Shown here piece by piece: positions 62,445-64,000 of a stretch of 64,000 nucleotides of DNA (its first letter is position 1; each line of letters begins with the position of its first letter). Source of the stretch: CAWCBG01 sp963793845 (GTDB taxonomy: Bacteria; Acidobacteriota; Terriglobia; Terriglobales; Acidobacteriaceae). The stretch is from positions 62,001 to 126,000 of the forward strand of contig CAWCBG010000011.1 in the NCBI GenBank assembly GCA_963793845.1. The letters run 5' to 3'. Made by a program: the position numbers and the translations under genes. Under the pieces are notes generated by a model. It was given only the letters and a program-made list of their open reading frames with translations, searched no databases and was not told the origin of the DNA.

Positions 62445-63816
62445 GACAAAGACTCAGCCTGCTTCCCTTCTGCGCGATCTGGGCGTCAGCCAGGCCAGCG
62501 CAATTGTCGTGGGCACCATCATCGGCAGCGGCATCTTCCTGGTGCCAGCGGAGATGATGCAGGCGGTCGGCTCAGCCAGACTGGTCTACCTGGCCTGGAT
62601 CGTCGGCGGCCTGTTGTCGTTCGCGGGCGCTCTCACCTACGCCGAACTCGGCGCCATGAAGCCGCAGGCTGGCGGCGAGTATGTCTACATTCGCGACGCT
62701 TACGGGCCGCTACCCGGATTTCTCTATGCCTGGACGTGGTTCGCCATCGCCAAACCGGCATCCGTTGCCACAATCACGATTGGAATTGTGCGGATTCTCG
62801 GCACATTTCCCGTGCTCGCTTTCCTTGACCACCCCGTCATTCGCGATCCCTTCACCATCACTTATGGACAGCTCGTCGCAATCGCTGCCGCGGCGCTCAT
62901 CACCGGTCTGAACTATGTCGGCGTAAAGCGCGCGGGCGAATTCCAGTTGCTGTTCACCATCCTGAAGGTCGTGATGATCTTGGCGGTCGTAGCTTTGGGA
63001 TTCAGCGCGGCCTCGGGAACGTGGCGCAACTTTGGCACGAGCTTCGCCGGGGCCACCGGAGGCTTCGCAGGATTTATGGCGGCGCTGGTGGCCGCACTCT
63101 GGGCCTACGACGGATGGAACGACCTCAACATGGTAGGCGGCGAGATCAGCCACCCGGAGCGCAACATCCCGATCGCACTGATCGCCGGAGTAGCAACCGT
63201 GGGCGTGCTCTACATGCTGACCAATGCGGCGGTGCAGTACGTGCTTCCAGCAGCAAGCATTGCTGGCTCGGAACGGCCCGCCTCAGAGGCTACGGCGATT
63301 GCGGCCGGAGCCTGGGGCGCGGCGATCGTCTCGGCCGGCATGGCGCTATCGATGCTGGTAACCCTGAATGGAACCATTATGAGCGGCGCACGGGTGCCCT
63401 TTGCCATGGCTCGCGACCGCTACTTCTTCAAGGCGATGGCCGATGTGCATCCGCGCTTCCATACGCCATCGACTGCCCTGATTGTCCAACTAATCCTGTC
63501 GGCCTTTCTCCTGCTGTTCGCGGGGAGCTTCCGACAGCTCTTCTCACTCGCCATCTTCGCCGAGTGGCTCTTCTACATGATCGCCGCCAGCACGGTCTTC
63601 GTTCTGCGCAAGAAGGAACCAAAACTCCCGCGGCCCTATCGCACCTGGGGCTATCCTGTGGTGCCGGGGTTGTTCGTAGTCGTCGCCGCGGTTCTGCTGT
63701 ATTACACTTTCACCGAAAATCTGCGGAACTCCGCCTATGGAGTGCTGGTGATTCTGGCGGGGGTACCGATCTATTTGTATTTCGCGAAGAAGAAGAGAGA
63801 AGCAATTAGCAGCTAG
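62428..63816 (+). CDS. APC-family amino-acid permease
   Basis: The 462-residue protein has twelve hydrophobic helices and the APC signature GTIIGSGIFLVPAEM in the first helix, then AELGAMKPQAGGEYVYIRDAYG and SHPERNIPIALI. It imports or exchanges amino acids; which one cannot be read. It starts within the end of the symporter frame, so the two are likely co-transcribed. Confidence 0.9.
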   Translation: MSELIKTKTQPASLLRDLGVSQASAIVVGTIIGSGIFLVPAEMMQAVGSARLVYLAWIVGGLLSFAGALTYAELGAMKPQAGGEYVYIRDAYGPLPGFLYAWTWFAIAKPASVATITIGIVRILGTFPVLAFLDHPVIRDPFTITYGQLVAIAAAALITGLNYVGVKRAGEFQLLFTILKVVMILAVVALGFSAASGTWRNFGTSFAGATGGFAGFMAALVAALWAYDGWNDLNMVGGEISHPERNIPIALIAGVATVGVLYMLTNAAVQYVLPAASIAGSERPASEATAIAAGAWGAAIVSAGMALSMLVTLNGTIMSGARVPFAMARDRYFFKAMADVHPRFHTPSTALIVQLILSAFLLLFAGSFRQLFSLAIFAEWLFYMIAASTVFVLRKKEPKLPRPYRTWGYPVVPGLFVVVAAVLLYYTFTENLRNSAYGVLVILAGVPIYLYFAKKKREAISS

Positions 63817-63860
63817 CAAGTGGCAATAGGGCCGTTCAGTCCACGCACGGATCGATTCGG

Positions 63861-64000
63861 CTACCCACCCTTCGCCTGCTTGGCGCGCTCGTAGACTTTG
63901 ACATACTCGCGAGCAGAACCTGTCCACGAGTACTCCTGCGCCATCGCGTTACGCATGAGCGCAGTCCAGGAATTCTTGTTCTGATAGACATCGAGCGCCA
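63861..64000 (-). CDS. glgA: Glycogen synthase, C-terminal end (partial)
   Basis: The last 46 codons of a minus-strand gene are visible, ending at 63861. They encode a C-terminus with ALDVYQNKNSWTALM, RNAMAQEYSWTGSAREYVKVYERA, the pattern found at the end of GlgA glycogen synthases. The gene begins outside the window. Length is short, so the call relies on this C-terminal pattern alone. Confidence 0.7.
   Translation of the reverse strand, partial: ALDVYQNKNSWTALMRNAMAQEYSWTGSAREYVKVYERAKQAKGG

Overview
The window looks like a chromosomal segment of an acidobacterium, probably Terriglobia/Koribacter-like. This is inferred, not proven. The support is a moderately high G+C, an mreC-mreD-mrdA-rodA-rng cell-shape cluster, a complete squalene-hopene operon, an ECF42 sigma/DGPF pair, msrPQ, and many short intergenic repeats bounded by GTCATTC/GAATGAC-type ends. 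No rRNA, CRISPR array, prophage or insertion-sequence transposase is visible. One tRNA (Leu, anticodon GAG) is present.

Layout. 0-8.4 kb: cell elongation genes (mreC tail, mreD, mrdA, rodA) and a very large RNase E/G. A HigBA toxin-antitoxin pair on the opposite strand sits between mreD and mrdA, and a long, possibly structured leader precedes rng. 8.7-14.9 kb: a CHASE3/PAS histidine kinase, the periplasmic methionine sulfoxide reductase msrPQ, an aminotransferase, a PHP-type tyrosine phosphatase and a small unknown gene. 14.9-21.7 kb: ECF42 sigma factor with its DGPF partner, two membrane proteins, prfB with its programmed +1 frameshift, lnt, pcm and tRNA-Leu. 21.7-26.5 kb: oxidative-stress genes (DUF2231-Rieske fusion, katG, a PerR-like repressor with a clear promoter/operator) and secG. 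26.7-33.5 kb: a DinB protein, tandem XerC/XerD-like recombinases, a UPF0175-DUF3368 toxin-antitoxin pair, DUF72, a stand-alone LigD-type polymerase domain and a nucleotidyltransferase.

33.5-40.7 kb: a repeat-flanked stretch with a possible 50-residue peptide gene, a phosphoesterase, a 32-residue basic peptide gene, an M16 peptidase pair (one with and one without the zinc site), a radical SAM protein and a RibD-like reductase. 40.7-51.1 kb, all on the minus strand: ispH-shc-hpnA-hpnG-two zinc dehydrogenases-hpnC-hpnD-hpnE. This runs from the last MEP-pathway enzyme through squalene to hopene and side-chain processing. The two dehydrogenases are the most interesting unknowns, because reduction of ribosylhopane to a polyol is a step without a settled enzyme. 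51.3-64 kb: further DinB proteins, a zinc-ribbon protein, an aldo/keto reductase, a NarL-type two-component pair, prepilin peptidase, a UdgX-type uracil-DNA glycosylase, a frameshifted BON-domain lipoprotein, a frameshifted sodium/solute symporter, an amino-acid permease and the end of a glycogen synthase gene.
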